From Mesorhizobium sp. AR07 (GTDB lineage Bacteria; Pseudomonadota; Alphaproteobacteria; Rhizobiales; Rhizobiaceae): DNA of 64,000 nt. This document shows, piece by piece, positions 17,820-27,206 of this stretch. Position 1 is the stretch's first letter, and every line of letters starts with the position of its first letter. The notes beneath the pieces are model-generated. The model did not search any database, was not told where the DNA came from, and was given only the letters and a program-made list of their open reading frames with translations. The stretch lies in assembly GCF_024746815.1 (NCBI RefSeq), contig NZ_CP080525.1:4210501-4274500 (forward strand), read 5' to 3'. A program made the position numbers and the translations under genes.

Positions 17820-18265
17820 GCCGCCTCATCGGTTACCTCATCCGTTTCGCCGTCATCCTGTTCGGCTACGCGGTCGCCTCGCTGGCGGCAAGCGCCTTCC
17901 TCAACATCCTGTTCCTGGCCTCGCTCGGCTACACGCCGGAGCATGCGCACCCGGCAACCGCTTCCTTGTATTTTTCAATTCCCTTCGTCGCCCTGTTCGT
18001 CGCCAATTTCGCCTTCATGCCGGCTTGCGTCGTCATCCTGATTGCCGAAATCCTCGGCCGGCGCGACTGGCTGTTTTATGCCCTGGCCGGCGCGGTGGTC
18101 GCGGCCGTTTTCCTAGGCTTGGTCGACCATGCCGGTGACGCCACCTTCGCGGCCAGGAACACCAGCGCCATCCTGGCGGTGATTGGCGGCGGCATGGTTG
18201 GCGGCATCTTCTACTGGCTCAGCGCCGGGCGCTGGGCCGGAAGCTGGTGGCAAAGCGGATCATGA
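17816..18265 (+). CDS. Small membrane protein of unknown function (paralogue 2)
   Basis: The 149-residue protein has four hydrophobic segments and starts in the ATGA overlap with paralogue 1. It ends GGIFYWLSAGRWAGSWW, corresponding to SVYWLLAGRKSG in the first copy. Translational coupling of rlmN and both copies suggests co-production, but no functional link to rRNA methylation is known to me. Confidence 0.7.
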   Translation: MSRLIGYLIRFAVILFGYAVASLAASAFLNILFLASLGYTPEHAHPATASLYFSIPFVALFVANFAFMPACVVILIAEILGRRDWLFYALAGAVVAAVFLGLVDHAGDATFAARNTSAILAVIGGGMVGGIFYWLSAGRWAGSWWQSGS

Positions 18266-18330
18266 TCCCGCACCGAAGGTCCGCGCCAGCCAAAAAGGGA
18301 CCCGGTTTTCGGAAAAGATCATGGTCAAAC
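18255..18330. repeat. Dispersed repeat family E, copy 1
   Basis: The unit ATGATCCCGCACCGAAGGTC...AAAGATCATGGTCAAACA recurs at 27029-27118. The ends form an ATGATC/GATCAT inverted pair. It covers the last bases of the second small membrane protein gene. Confidence 0.75.
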
Positions 18331-18387
18331 AGGAAGATAGAGCCCTGGCTCGAAAGCAGATGGCCGAGATGGGTGGAAGGCCGACAC

Positions 18388-19401
18388 TCACAGTCGAGGC
18401 GGGAAAGTAACGACCACCTTCCCTTTGGCGCGACCGCTTTCAACGTAATCGAGGGCCTCGACGATTTCGGCGAAGGGGTAAGTCTTGTCGATGATGACCC
18501 GAAGTCTTTCCTGCTCGATCAGGCCCGCGAGTAGAGCCAGGTCTTTCCCGCTCGGATGCATGAACAGATATCTGTAGCCAACGCCCGCGCGCCGCGCGCG
18601 CTGTCTGACGCCGTAGCTGATCACCCAGAAGACCGCGGCCAGGATTTTGCGGCCGCCGAGATCCAGCAGCGCCGTCTGCGGCTCCGGAACGGCGGCGACC
18701 GAAACGATCTTGGCCCCAGGCTTCATGATCTTGAACATCTTGTCCAAGGTCTCGCCGCCGATCAGATCAAGGCCTGCGTCAAAATCCTTCTCGATTCTGG
18801 AGAAATCATCCGTCGTGTAGTCGATGATCTCGTCGGCGCCGAGCGCGCGTACCAACGCCTCTCCCCTGTTCGAAGCTGTCGTCGTCACATGGGCGCCCAG
18901 CCATTTGGCGATCTGGATGGCGAATGTGCCGACGCCGCCAGCGCCGCCCGAAATGAAGATTTTCTGCTCCGGCTTCAGACCAAGTTCGTCCCTCAACGCC
19001 TGGAGGGCGGTCAGCGCCGCAAGAGGCACGGCCGCCGCGGACTCGAAATCCAGCTTCGGCGGCATATGGGCGGCGCAGTCTTCATCGACGGCCACCTGTT
19101 CCGCGAAGGCGCCAAGCCGATCCTTCTCGACCCGGGCGAACACCCGGTCGCCTGCGGAGAACCGTTTTACCGCACCGCCAACGGCAACCACTTCGCCAGC
19201 GAACTCGTTGCCGAGCACGAGCGGAAGCCTCGGCCGATGAATGGCGCGTAACTTCCCTTGCCGGAATTTGAAGTCCACCGGGTTCAGCCCCGCCGCACGC
19301 ACATCGACCAGAATGTCGCGCGGCCGCGGCCGCGGCGCCGGGACCTCCGTCAACAACGCGCCTTCGCGGCGGCCGTAGCGCCTGAGAACATATGCAAGCA
19401 T
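18388..19401 (-). CDS. Zinc-independent alcohol dehydrogenase/quinone oxidoreductase (MDR superfamily)
   Basis: The 337-residue protein has the MDR fold: GroES-like N-terminus (AAGLNPVDFKFRQGKL), LGNEFAGEVVAVG and a Rossmann NAD(P) motif FISGGAGGVGTFAIQIAKWLG near residue 150. Zinc ligands are absent, so it is a quinone-reductase-like enzyme acting on an unknown carbonyl or quinone. It lies two bases after the LysE-family gene and is probably co-transcribed with it. Confidence 0.88.
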   Translation of the reverse strand: MLAYVLRRYGRREGALLTEVPAPRPRPRDILVDVRAAGLNPVDFKFRQGKLRAIHRPRLPLVLGNEFAGEVVAVGGAVKRFSAGDRVFARVEKDRLGAFAEQVAVDEDCAAHMPPKLDFESAAAVPLAALTALQALRDELGLKPEQKIFISGGAGGVGTFAIQIAKWLGAHVTTTASNRGEALVRALGADEIIDYTTDDFSRIEKDFDAGLDLIGGETLDKMFKIMKPGAKIVSVAAVPEPQTALLDLGGRKILAAVFWVISYGVRQRARRAGVGYRYLFMHPSGKDLALLAGLIEQERLRVIIDKTYPFAEIVEALDYVESGRAKGKVVVTFPPRL

Positions 19402-19403
19402 GC

Positions 19404-20045
19404 CTACTTCGCCTGCGCCGTCAGGATCTTGAGCGCAAAAGCCGAAAATACCCCGGCAAAGAGATAGTCGACCACCCGCGTGACGCGCGGGCTGGCCTTC
19501 ATCGCCGCCGAGAATTTTTCCGCCGCCAGCACCATCGGCACGGTCACCGGGATCGACAGCACGATGAACATCGAGCCGAGGAAGAACAGCTTTCCCGGCG
19601 CGTTCGGGTCATGCGCGGAGACGAACTGCGGCAGGAAGGTCATGAAGAACAGGATGATCTTCGGGTTGAGCAGATTGACGCCGAGCCCTGCCGCCCAGCT
19701 GCGCAGCAGCGAAATCTCGGGCCCCGTCTTCTTCTCCGGCGAAAAGGCTGATCCCTTCGCGATCGCTTGCCAGGCCAGGAAGACGAGATAGCCGGCGCCA
19801 AAAATCTTCAGCACGAAGAAGGCCATCGGCGAGGCGACGATCAGCGCCGAGACGCCGACCACCACCAGCGTGGTGTGGATCAGCGTGCCGCACAGCGCGC
19901 CGGCCATCGAGGCAAAACCGGTGGCGCGGCCCTGGCTCAGCGTGCGCGAGACGAACAAGGTCATGTCCGGCCCGGGCGTGATCGCCAGGATCACGGTGGC
20001 GATGGCGAACTGGATCAGCGTGGTGGTGTCGGGAATGAAGGACAT
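19404..20045 (-). CDS. LysE/RhtB family amino-acid exporter
   Basis: The 213-residue inner-membrane protein has six hydrophobic segments and the LysE-family motif ITPGPDMTLFVSRTLSQGR near residue 24. The usual role is proton-driven efflux of amino acids or homoserine lactones. It precedes the oxidoreductase gene, and no dedicated LysG-type regulator is nearby. Confidence 0.9.
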   Translation of the reverse strand: MSFIPDTTTLIQFAIATVILAITPGPDMTLFVSRTLSQGRATGFASMAGALCGTLIHTTLVVVGVSALIVASPMAFFVLKIFGAGYLVFLAWQAIAKGSAFSPEKKTGPEISLLRSWAAGLGVNLLNPKIILFFMTFLPQFVSAHDPNAPGKLFFLGSMFIVLSIPVTVPMVLAAEKFSAAMKASPRVTRVVDYLFAGVFSAFALKILTAQAK

Positions 20046-20153
20046 GGACGGCCCCAGGGGAATGGAAGGGCCTATACAGGATACGCAGCGCTGGTGCCAG
20101 AAGCAGCGACGATGCGTGGTGACGGCACCGGCGTGCCGGCGCCCGCCGTAACG

Positions 20154-22235
20154 CTATGCCTGCCTGGCCAGACGCATCCTGGCGGGTTTCACCGCAGCGG
20201 GCTGGTCGTTCGGGACACCTGTCGAACCGGGAAGCAGGATCTGATCGATCGGCTTCGGCCGGCCAAGGAAATAGCCTTGCGCCTCGTTGCAGCCTTCGAC
20301 CTGCAGGATGGTGAGCTGGACATGCGTCTCGACGCCCTCGGCGAGCACCGGAATGTCGAGGCTGCGCCCCAGCGTCAGCACTGCCCGGATGATCGCCTTG
20401 GCCTGCGGGCTTCGCTCGACATCGGCCATGAACGAGCGGTCGAGCTTGATCTTGTCGAAGGGAAACGAGCGCAGCGTGTCGAGCGACGAATAGCCGGTGC
20501 CGAAATCGTCGATCGCGATGGTCACGCCCAGCGCCTTGATCTGGCGCAGGACATGCAGCGTCCGCACCTTGTCGGCGACGATCGTCGATTCGGTCAGCTC
20601 GAGCTCCAGCCGTTTCGGCGACAGCCCGGTCTCGATCAGGATCTGGTGAACGAGCTTGGCCAGATCGGCATGGGCGAACTGCACCGGCGACAGGTTGACG
20701 GCGATCTTGTGGCCATTGTCCCACGAGGCCGCCTGGCGGCATGCGGTGCGCAGCACCCATTCGCCGATCGCCATGATGGAGCCGTTCTCCTCGGCGATCG
20801 GAATGAATTCGACTGGCGGGATCATGCCATGCACCGGATGCGCCCAGCGCAGCAGCGCCTCGTAGCCGCAGGTGGCGCCGGTCGGCACCGAGGTCTGCAC
20901 CTGATAATGGAGCGAAAGCTCGCCCCGATCGATCGCCTGCCGAAGATCGGTGGCCAGCGCACGCCGCGCCCGCGCCGTCTCGTCCATGGCGGATTCGTAG
21001 AAACAGACCGCCCGCGTCACGTCGTTCTTTGCCCGGTACATTGCGAGGTCGGCATTGCTGACCAGCCGCTCGCGGTCGGCCCCGTCGCGTGGATAGACGG
21101 CGACGCCGATGCTGGCGCCGGCGGCGATTTCGAAATCGTCGAGCAGCAAGGGCAGGAACAGCGACTTCTCCAGCCGTGAAACCAGGCCGAGCAGGTCGTT
21201 CTGATCCTTGAAGCGCTTGATCGCGGCGAACTCGTCACCGCCGAGCCGTGCGACGAATTCGCCGTCGCCGATGAGTTTCGCCAGCCTGCGGGCGACGATC
21301 CTGAGGGCCTGGTCGCCAGCGGCGTGTCCCCTGAGATCGTTGATCTCCTTGAAGCGGTCGAGATCGATGACGATGACCGCCGTCATCGTTTCCTCGTCCT
21401 CCCGCGCCCGATCGATCTCATGGTCGAGACGGTCGGTGAAGGAGACCCGGTTGGGAAGACCGGTCAGGGCGTCGTTGAGGGCGAGATGCTGAAGCCGCTC
21501 GAAGCTTTCCAGGCGGCCGCGTTCGTCGATCAGATAGCTGGCGAAGCCGGTGGCCGCGACGATCAGGCCGACGACGGCAACGGCAACCGCCATCGCCACG
21601 AGAATGTCGGGATTGGTGCCGGTGGTGATGAAGGACAGAGGCGTCACCGCGACCGCCGCCATCGCCGTGAAATGCAGGCCGACGATCGCCAGCACCAGCA
21701 GCCCGATGCTGAGATATCGCGACCAGCGATATGGCCGGCGCACGGCATGGCCGACGGCCACCGCGGAGAACGCTGACGAAATGACCAGCGAGGCGACGAC
21801 GTAGGGTCCGTCCCACTCGACGATGCCGGCAACGTGATAGGCCATCATGCCAGTGTAGTGCATGGCCGAGATCGCCAGCCCGACGACGCCTCCGCCCCAC
21901 TCAGGGGCGAAACGCCGGCTTTTGTCGGATGCAAGGATGAAGCCCACCCCGGTGCCGACGATGGCGATGACCAGCGATACCATGGTCAGGACCGGATCGA
22001 AGGTGATCGGCGCGCCGGGCTGATAGGCCAGCATGGCGATGAAATGCGTGCACCAGATCGAGGAGCCGGCGGCGACCGCGGTCAGGAACAGCCAGCCCCG
22101 CATCTGCAGGCCGGCGGTTTTCCTGGCGCGGTCGAGGAGGCCGATCGTCACCCAGCAGCCGGTGACGCACATCAGCGCCGCCAGCAGGACGAGCCACAGA
22201 TTATGCTCCGTGACGATACATGATATAACGCGCAT
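20154..22235 (-). CDS. MHYT-GGDEF-EAL cyclic-di-GMP regulator
   Basis: The 693-residue membrane protein starts with an MHYT sensor of seven segments (HFIAML, AMHYTGM and LHFTAMA motifs, proposed to bind metal and sense O2, CO or NO). A GGDEF domain with an intact RLGGDEF and an EAL domain with intact YEALLRW, ELTES and DDFGTGYSS follow. Both cyclase and phosphodiesterase activities are possible. I start at ATG 22235 because MHYT proteins begin MRVxxCxxxEHNxWLV; an in-frame ATG at 22406 would add 57 unconserved residues. Confidence 0.88.
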   Translation of the reverse strand: MRVISCIVTEHNLWLVLLAALMCVTGCWVTIGLLDRARKTAGLQMRGWLFLTAVAAGSSIWCTHFIAMLAYQPGAPITFDPVLTMVSLVIAIVGTGVGFILASDKSRRFAPEWGGGVVGLAISAMHYTGMMAYHVAGIVEWDGPYVVASLVISSAFSAVAVGHAVRRPYRWSRYLSIGLLVLAIVGLHFTAMAAVAVTPLSFITTGTNPDILVAMAVAVAVVGLIVAATGFASYLIDERGRLESFERLQHLALNDALTGLPNRVSFTDRLDHEIDRAREDEETMTAVIVIDLDRFKEINDLRGHAAGDQALRIVARRLAKLIGDGEFVARLGGDEFAAIKRFKDQNDLLGLVSRLEKSLFLPLLLDDFEIAAGASIGVAVYPRDGADRERLVSNADLAMYRAKNDVTRAVCFYESAMDETARARRALATDLRQAIDRGELSLHYQVQTSVPTGATCGYEALLRWAHPVHGMIPPVEFIPIAEENGSIMAIGEWVLRTACRQAASWDNGHKIAVNLSPVQFAHADLAKLVHQILIETGLSPKRLELELTESTIVADKVRTLHVLRQIKALGVTIAIDDFGTGYSSLDTLRSFPFDKIKLDRSFMADVERSPQAKAIIRAVLTLGRSLDIPVLAEGVETHVQLTILQVEGCNEAQGYFLGRPKPIDQILLPGSTGVPNDQPAAVKPARMRLARQA

Positions 22236-22433
22236 CAAGAACGGCCCGAGCCCGAGGGTTCCCGCGACGAAGCGGGCAAGGCCGTCTCGGCAGGTCGCCA
22301 ACACAGCTTTGTCGTCATTGGTAGCGGCGGGGCGTGAAAACTTGATTAAATGCCGCGTGTAAATGCAGCCCATGATTGCAGCAGGTTGTTTTCCCGGAGG
22401 CATCAACGTCCCCTAGGCCCACAAGAGGTTCGC

Positions 22434-22600
22434 TGAGCTGGCGCCGCCCCTCACCTGCCTGCCGGCATCCTCTCCCCGTATAGTAACGGGGAGAGGGGCG
22501 CTCTCATCGCCGGTTTCGCCAATCATCAGCGTCGCAAGAAGGGCGCCGAGGTTGCGGTCAGTCCCCTTCTCCCCGTCACTATACGGGGAGAAGTGCCCGG
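22434..22600. repeat. Palindromic repeat family B, copy 1, left part (split by IS481)
   Basis: GGCGCCGCCCCTCACCTGCC and TCTCCCCGTATAGTAACGGG begin the copy; the right arm CGTCACTATACGGGGAGAAG follows. The copy is cut at CCGG by the IS481 element, and its last 29 bases (CAGGGCGATGAGGGGCGGCG) continue at 23930-23958. Full copies are at 28274-28525 and 38842-39026. Confidence 0.85.
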
Positions 22601-23929
22601 TGTCCGAACCGGATAGATAGGTAACAGAATGGACCGATAGCATGGGTGACAGTTTTCTTGTCCGCCGGGAGGACCGGCGATGGTTTGGCGAGAGACTGGC
22701 ATCATGGACGAACGACTTCGGTTTGTTGTGGATTGTCTGGCAGGCGAGGAGACGATGAGCGCGCTTTGTGCGGCGTACGGCATCTCGCGTAAGAGCGGCT
22801 ACAAGTGGTTTGGTCGCTATCGCGCGTTTGGCCCGGAAGGTTTGCACGATCTGCCGCGAGCACCGCTCAATCATGGCCGGGCGACGGCGCTTGACTTGGT
22901 GGAGCGGATCGTCGCGGCGAAGGAGACGCACCCGCTGTGGGGGCCTAAGAAGATCGTTGCGCGGCTCAAGCGCACGGCGCCCGAGCTGGTCTGGCCTTCA
23001 GCCTCGACGGTGGGCGCGATCCTTGCGCGGCATGGACTTGTCGGCGCCCGCAAGCGGCCGCACCTGCGGGCCTGCGGCAATGGTCCGTGGCCGGAGCCAG
23101 AGGGGCCGAACGCAGTCTGGACGGGTGATCACAAGGGTTGGTTCCGGACTGTTGACGGGTGGCGTTGCGAGCCCTTGACGGTGATGGATGCGTCGAGCCG
23201 CTACTTGCTGGCGCTGGAAGCGACGGGGTCAACAGCAGAGAGCGAGGCCTGGCCGGTGTTCGAGCGGTTGTTTGAGGAGCATGGCCTGCCGGATCGGTTC
23301 AGAAGCGACAACGGTTCACCGTTTGCATCGGCCGGCGTCACCGGTCTGACGCCGCTTGCGGTGCGCTTCATCAAGCTCGGGATCATCCTGGAGCGGATCG
23401 CGCCTGGCAAGCCGCAGCAGAATGGACGCCACGAGCGCTTTCATCTGACCATGCTGCCATTGGCTGAGACGCCGGAGGCCGACAGAACGGCTCAGGGCCA
23501 GGCCTTCGAGGCCTTCCGGCGTAGCTACAATGAGGAGCGTCCGCATGAGGCGCTCGCCATGGACACTCCAGCCCAGCATTACCGCCCGTCACAGCGCGCC
23601 ATGCCAAAAACAGCACCCGAGCCCGATTATCCGGACGAGGCGGCGGTGCGCCATGTGCGCCACAATGGCGAAATCAGGTGGAATGGCGGCTTCATCTACA
23701 TCTCAAAGGCGCTGGTCGGCGAAGCGGTCGCCGCCACCGAAACCGAGGGCGGCGAATGGGCACTCTCCTTCCATGCCCATCCGCTCGGCATCATCGACAC
23801 CAGGCGCATGAAGCTTGTCCGCCGCAGCGCCGCGCCAACCAAACCGCTTGGCGCTGCAACGGACAATACAGGGGGAGAACTGTAACCCATGTATCCGGTT
23901 CAAAGTGTTACCCATCTATCGGCTGGACA
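22601..23929 (+). mobile_element. IS481-family insertion sequence, complete
   Basis: The 1329-bp element has imperfect terminal inverted repeats: TGTCCGAACCGGATAGATAG at the left and, complementary at the right, TGTCCAGCCGATAGATGGG. It is flanked by a 4-bp direct repeat CCGG (22597-22600 and 23930-23933). Each end has a second inner copy of the GATA..ATGGGTnACA block about 24 bases inside. It carries one intact transposase and interrupts a family B repeat. Confidence 0.92.
22680..23885 (+). CDS. IS481-family transposase
   Basis: The 401-residue protein has an N-terminal helix-turn-helix (CAAYGISRKSGYKWFGRYRA), a second HTH near VERIVAAKETHPLWGPKKIV and a DDE integrase core: Asp in WTGDHKGWF, Asp in FRSDNGSPF and Glu in NGRHERFH. 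GGAGG lies eight bases before the ATG at 22680. It is intact and full length, so the element may be active. It reads toward argG, whose start lies 239 bases beyond the stop. Confidence 0.93.
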   Translation: MVWRETGIMDERLRFVVDCLAGEETMSALCAAYGISRKSGYKWFGRYRAFGPEGLHDLPRAPLNHGRATALDLVERIVAAKETHPLWGPKKIVARLKRTAPELVWPSASTVGAILARHGLVGARKRPHLRACGNGPWPEPEGPNAVWTGDHKGWFRTVDGWRCEPLTVMDASSRYLLALEATGSTAESEAWPVFERLFEEHGLPDRFRSDNGSPFASAGVTGLTPLAVRFIKLGIILERIAPGKPQQNGRHERFHLTMLPLAETPEADRTAQGQAFEAFRRSYNEERPHEALAMDTPAQHYRPSQRAMPKTAPEPDYPDEAAVRHVRHNGEIRWNGGFIYISKALVGEAVAATETEGGEWALSFHAHPLGIIDTRRMKLVRRSAAPTKPLGAATDNTGGEL

Positions 23930-24123
23930 CCGGCAGGGCGATGAGGGGCGGCGCTGGCTTCGACAATTGGCGGTCTCCGCCACAAATTGGAAACTGTCGT
24001 TGGCCTGAAGCGATTGCCCTGCTGGCTGGACGCACCTGCTTGCTCGCTCTGCCGTTCCTGCTAAAAGGCCATCCGACAATCCGTGACGCCTCGGCTGTGG
24101 CGTCCGCCATCGACGGAGTGAAA

Positions 24124-25347
<1,224 letters not shown>

Positions 25348-25351
25348 GCCC

Positions 25352-25418
25352 GATGCATGTCGCCCAAAAGTGCAGCGGCTTTGGGACAACGACATGCATA
25401 AAAACAAGAACTTAAAGT
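25352..25418. repeat. Dispersed repeat family D, copy 2
   Basis: The palindrome GATGCATGTCGCCCAAAAGT...TTTGGGACAACGACATGCAT is followed by AAAAACAAGAACTTAAAG, also part of the family (compare 35163-35267). It starts four bases after the argG stop and supplies the first codons of the next gene. Confidence 0.85.
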
Positions 25419-25936
25419 GCGGCCTCGGTCGATATCTGGTGCCGCTGGCCCTCCTGGCGACGCCGGCGGACAGCCAGGAGTTCGACCCGACCTCTGTCGA
25501 CGTGACCAAGCTGATCGAGTGCAAGGCAAGCGTCTCTACTTACAACAATTTCGCCTTCTGGATCAGCGACGGCCCAGTTGCGCTGGAAACGCTCGGCTGG
25601 AAGGAAGCCGCGTCCAACAACCTGTTTCTCAAGCAGTACGACTTGCCGGAGCCGGTTCGCGCCTTCGGGCGCCAGACAAGGTCGATCGTCTTCACCGCCA
25701 CCGGGCCGATGGCGGTCCTTGACGGGATTTCGGCGCCGGATCTGGCGCATGAATTGGGAATGGTTCCAACGGTGTCGACACCCGAAAAATTCCTGGGCGA
25801 GAAAATCATCGTCGAAAGCACCGAGGATGCCAAAGGCATGAAGATCGAAACGCGCATAGCGCTCAACGTCTCGACTGTCGACTCGCATCCGGGCAAGACA
25901 CTTGCCGGCTGCTCCTACGTTCTCAATGTGAAATAG
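25394..25936 (+). CDS. Secreted protein of unknown function
   Basis: The 180-residue protein has a signal peptide: MHKNKNLKCGLGRYLVPLAL then LATPADSQ. The mature part has cysteines in LIECKAS and AGCSYVLNV and no recognised domain. Residues 1-8 are encoded by the family D repeat, so the start codon and charged n-region were supplied by the repeat; a GTG at codon 16 could be an older start. A bidirectional terminator follows at once. Confidence 0.65.
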   Translation: MHKNKNLKCGLGRYLVPLALLATPADSQEFDPTSVDVTKLIECKASVSTYNNFAFWISDGPVALETLGWKEAASNNLFLKQYDLPEPVRAFGRQTRSIVFTATGPMAVLDGISAPDLAHELGMVPTVSTPEKFLGEKIIVESTEDAKGMKIETRIALNVSTVDSHPGKTLAGCSYVLNVK

Positions 25937-25961
25937 AAAGCCCGGCACATGGCCGGGCTTT
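25937..25961. terminator. Bidirectional Rho-independent terminator
   Basis: The stem AAAGCCCGGC/GCCGGGCTTT lies between convergent genes, one base after the stop of the secreted protein gene and 24 bases before that of the transglycosylase. A and T runs on both sides make it usable in both directions. Confidence 0.8.
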
Positions 25962-25984
25962 CCGTCGAATAGAGATTCCAGCTC

Positions 25985-26782
25985 TCAGTCGCCATCGATC
26001 GCCGTGGCGATGCGGGCGATGGCCTGTTGGTAGACGCTGGCGGAATTCCAGCCGGCAATGGCGCCGATATTCGACTGCGCGCTGGCACCAGCCCGCCAAC
26101 CATGACCCTTGAGGAAGTTGGCGGTGGAAGCCAACGCAGTGGCCTTGTCGCGCAGGTTCCCGCTGCCGACGCCATACTTCAAGACATTTCCGGGCAGGAA
26201 CTGCGTGTGGCCGATCTCGCCATGCGCGGCGCCGACCGACGAGGAACTCAACGCTCCGCGATCGACCAGCTTCAGGGCTGCAATGGCATGCGGATGAAAG
26301 AACTCCGGTCGGCGGCAATCATAGGCAAGCGTCAAGATGGCGGAGACCGTATTCTGGTTGCCCATGGCCGAACCGAAGCCAGTTTCCATGCCCCAGATGG
26401 CGAGCAACACACCCGGCGACACGCCGTAGGTCCCTTCGATATTGTCGAACAGCGCCGCGTTCGACTTCTTCAGCGAACGGCCCTTGGAAATGATCGCCGA
26501 CGCGCCACGGCGTTTCATGAAATCTTCCACCGAGCCGCTGAAGGCCTTGTGAATGCCGCGGTCGACGGAAATCGTCTTGGTTGCGTAGGTGGCGCCAGCC
26601 AGAGCGGCCAGACCTTTCGGGCCGACACCTTCGGATTTGGCCTCCGCGGCGAACTCCGGCTTCCAGGCTTCGAAGCCGGCGCCGGTCTTGCCACAGCTGG
26701 CTGCGGCCTGCGCGCCCGTCGCCAGCGCAAGCACCGACACCACCGCGGCCACAAAAATCTTTCCCTTGGCAAGCAATGCCAT
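25985..26782 (-). CDS. Lytic murein transglycosylase, MltB type
   Basis: The 265-residue protein has a signal peptide (FVAAVVSVLALATGAQA). The catalytic Glu is in LAIWGMETGFGSAMGNQN near residue 132, followed by LTLAYDCRRPEFF and GEIGHTQFLPGNVLKYGVG, the SLT_2/MltB blocks. It cleaves peptidoglycan with 1,6-anhydro product formation. It has no peptidoglycan-binding extension, so it is the short form. Confidence 0.92.
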   Translation of the reverse strand: MALLAKGKIFVAAVVSVLALATGAQAAASCGKTGAGFEAWKPEFAAEAKSEGVGPKGLAALAGATYATKTISVDRGIHKAFSGSVEDFMKRRGASAIISKGRSLKKSNAALFDNIEGTYGVSPGVLLAIWGMETGFGSAMGNQNTVSAILTLAYDCRRPEFFHPHAIAALKLVDRGALSSSSVGAAHGEIGHTQFLPGNVLKYGVGSGNLRDKATALASTANFLKGHGWRAGASAQSNIGAIAGWNSASVYQQAIARIATAIDGD

Positions 26783-26929
26783 GCTTTTCTCTCCTGATTG
26801 CCTGAATCACGTCCCGGTTGCGAATTTGCCAGCGAAACCCGCACTTGTCACTGTCTCTGCTGCAACGCAGGCGCATGCCGGGGAATTTGCCTACGATCAA
26901 GTGATTAGTGTGGCGAGGTCGAAATAGCC

Positions 26930-27034
26930 ATGAAGACGTTGAAGTCGGCGGCCCGCTTTGGCCGTTCGGACGCGCGCGCCGCGCTGATGCGGCCGGTGGC
27001 CAGACAGATCGCCGGCCAGTTTGCGGCGAAATAG
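26930..27034 (+). CDS. Possible 34-residue basic protein
   Basis: The short frame MKTLKSAARFGRSDARAALM ... GQFAAK has strong G/C third positions and a high Arg/Lys content but only a weak ribosome site (GAGGTCG). It lies in the 424-base gap between the transglycosylase and the zinc peptidase genes. There is no homology evidence. Confidence 0.25.
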   Translation: MKTLKSAARFGRSDARAALMRPVARQIAGQFAAK

Positions 27035-27118
27035 GACATGAACCCGAGCCGCAGGACCGCGCCAGCGAAAAATGGGCAACCGGTTATTCGGAAAAGATCA
27101 TGTTCAAACAAACAGTCT
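27029..27118. repeat. Dispersed repeat family E, copy 2
   Basis: It matches 18255-18330 in GACCGCGCCAGC, AACCGGTTATTCGGAAAAGA and TCATGTTCAAAC. It lies between the small basic reading frame and the zinc-peptidase gene. Confidence 0.75.
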
Positions 27119-27206
27119 CGATCGAATGCGGAACGCAGACCGGCGATTGGCGTTGGGCACCTGCCGCCGCGCACCTATATGCTGGCTCTGAGGGTTCGAG
27201 ACCGAC

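Noticed and set aside
23815..24123. N-terminal extension of ArgG into the IS481 end
   Set aside because: The open frame starts inside the transposase gene and carries no conservation; the normal ArgG start is at 24124.
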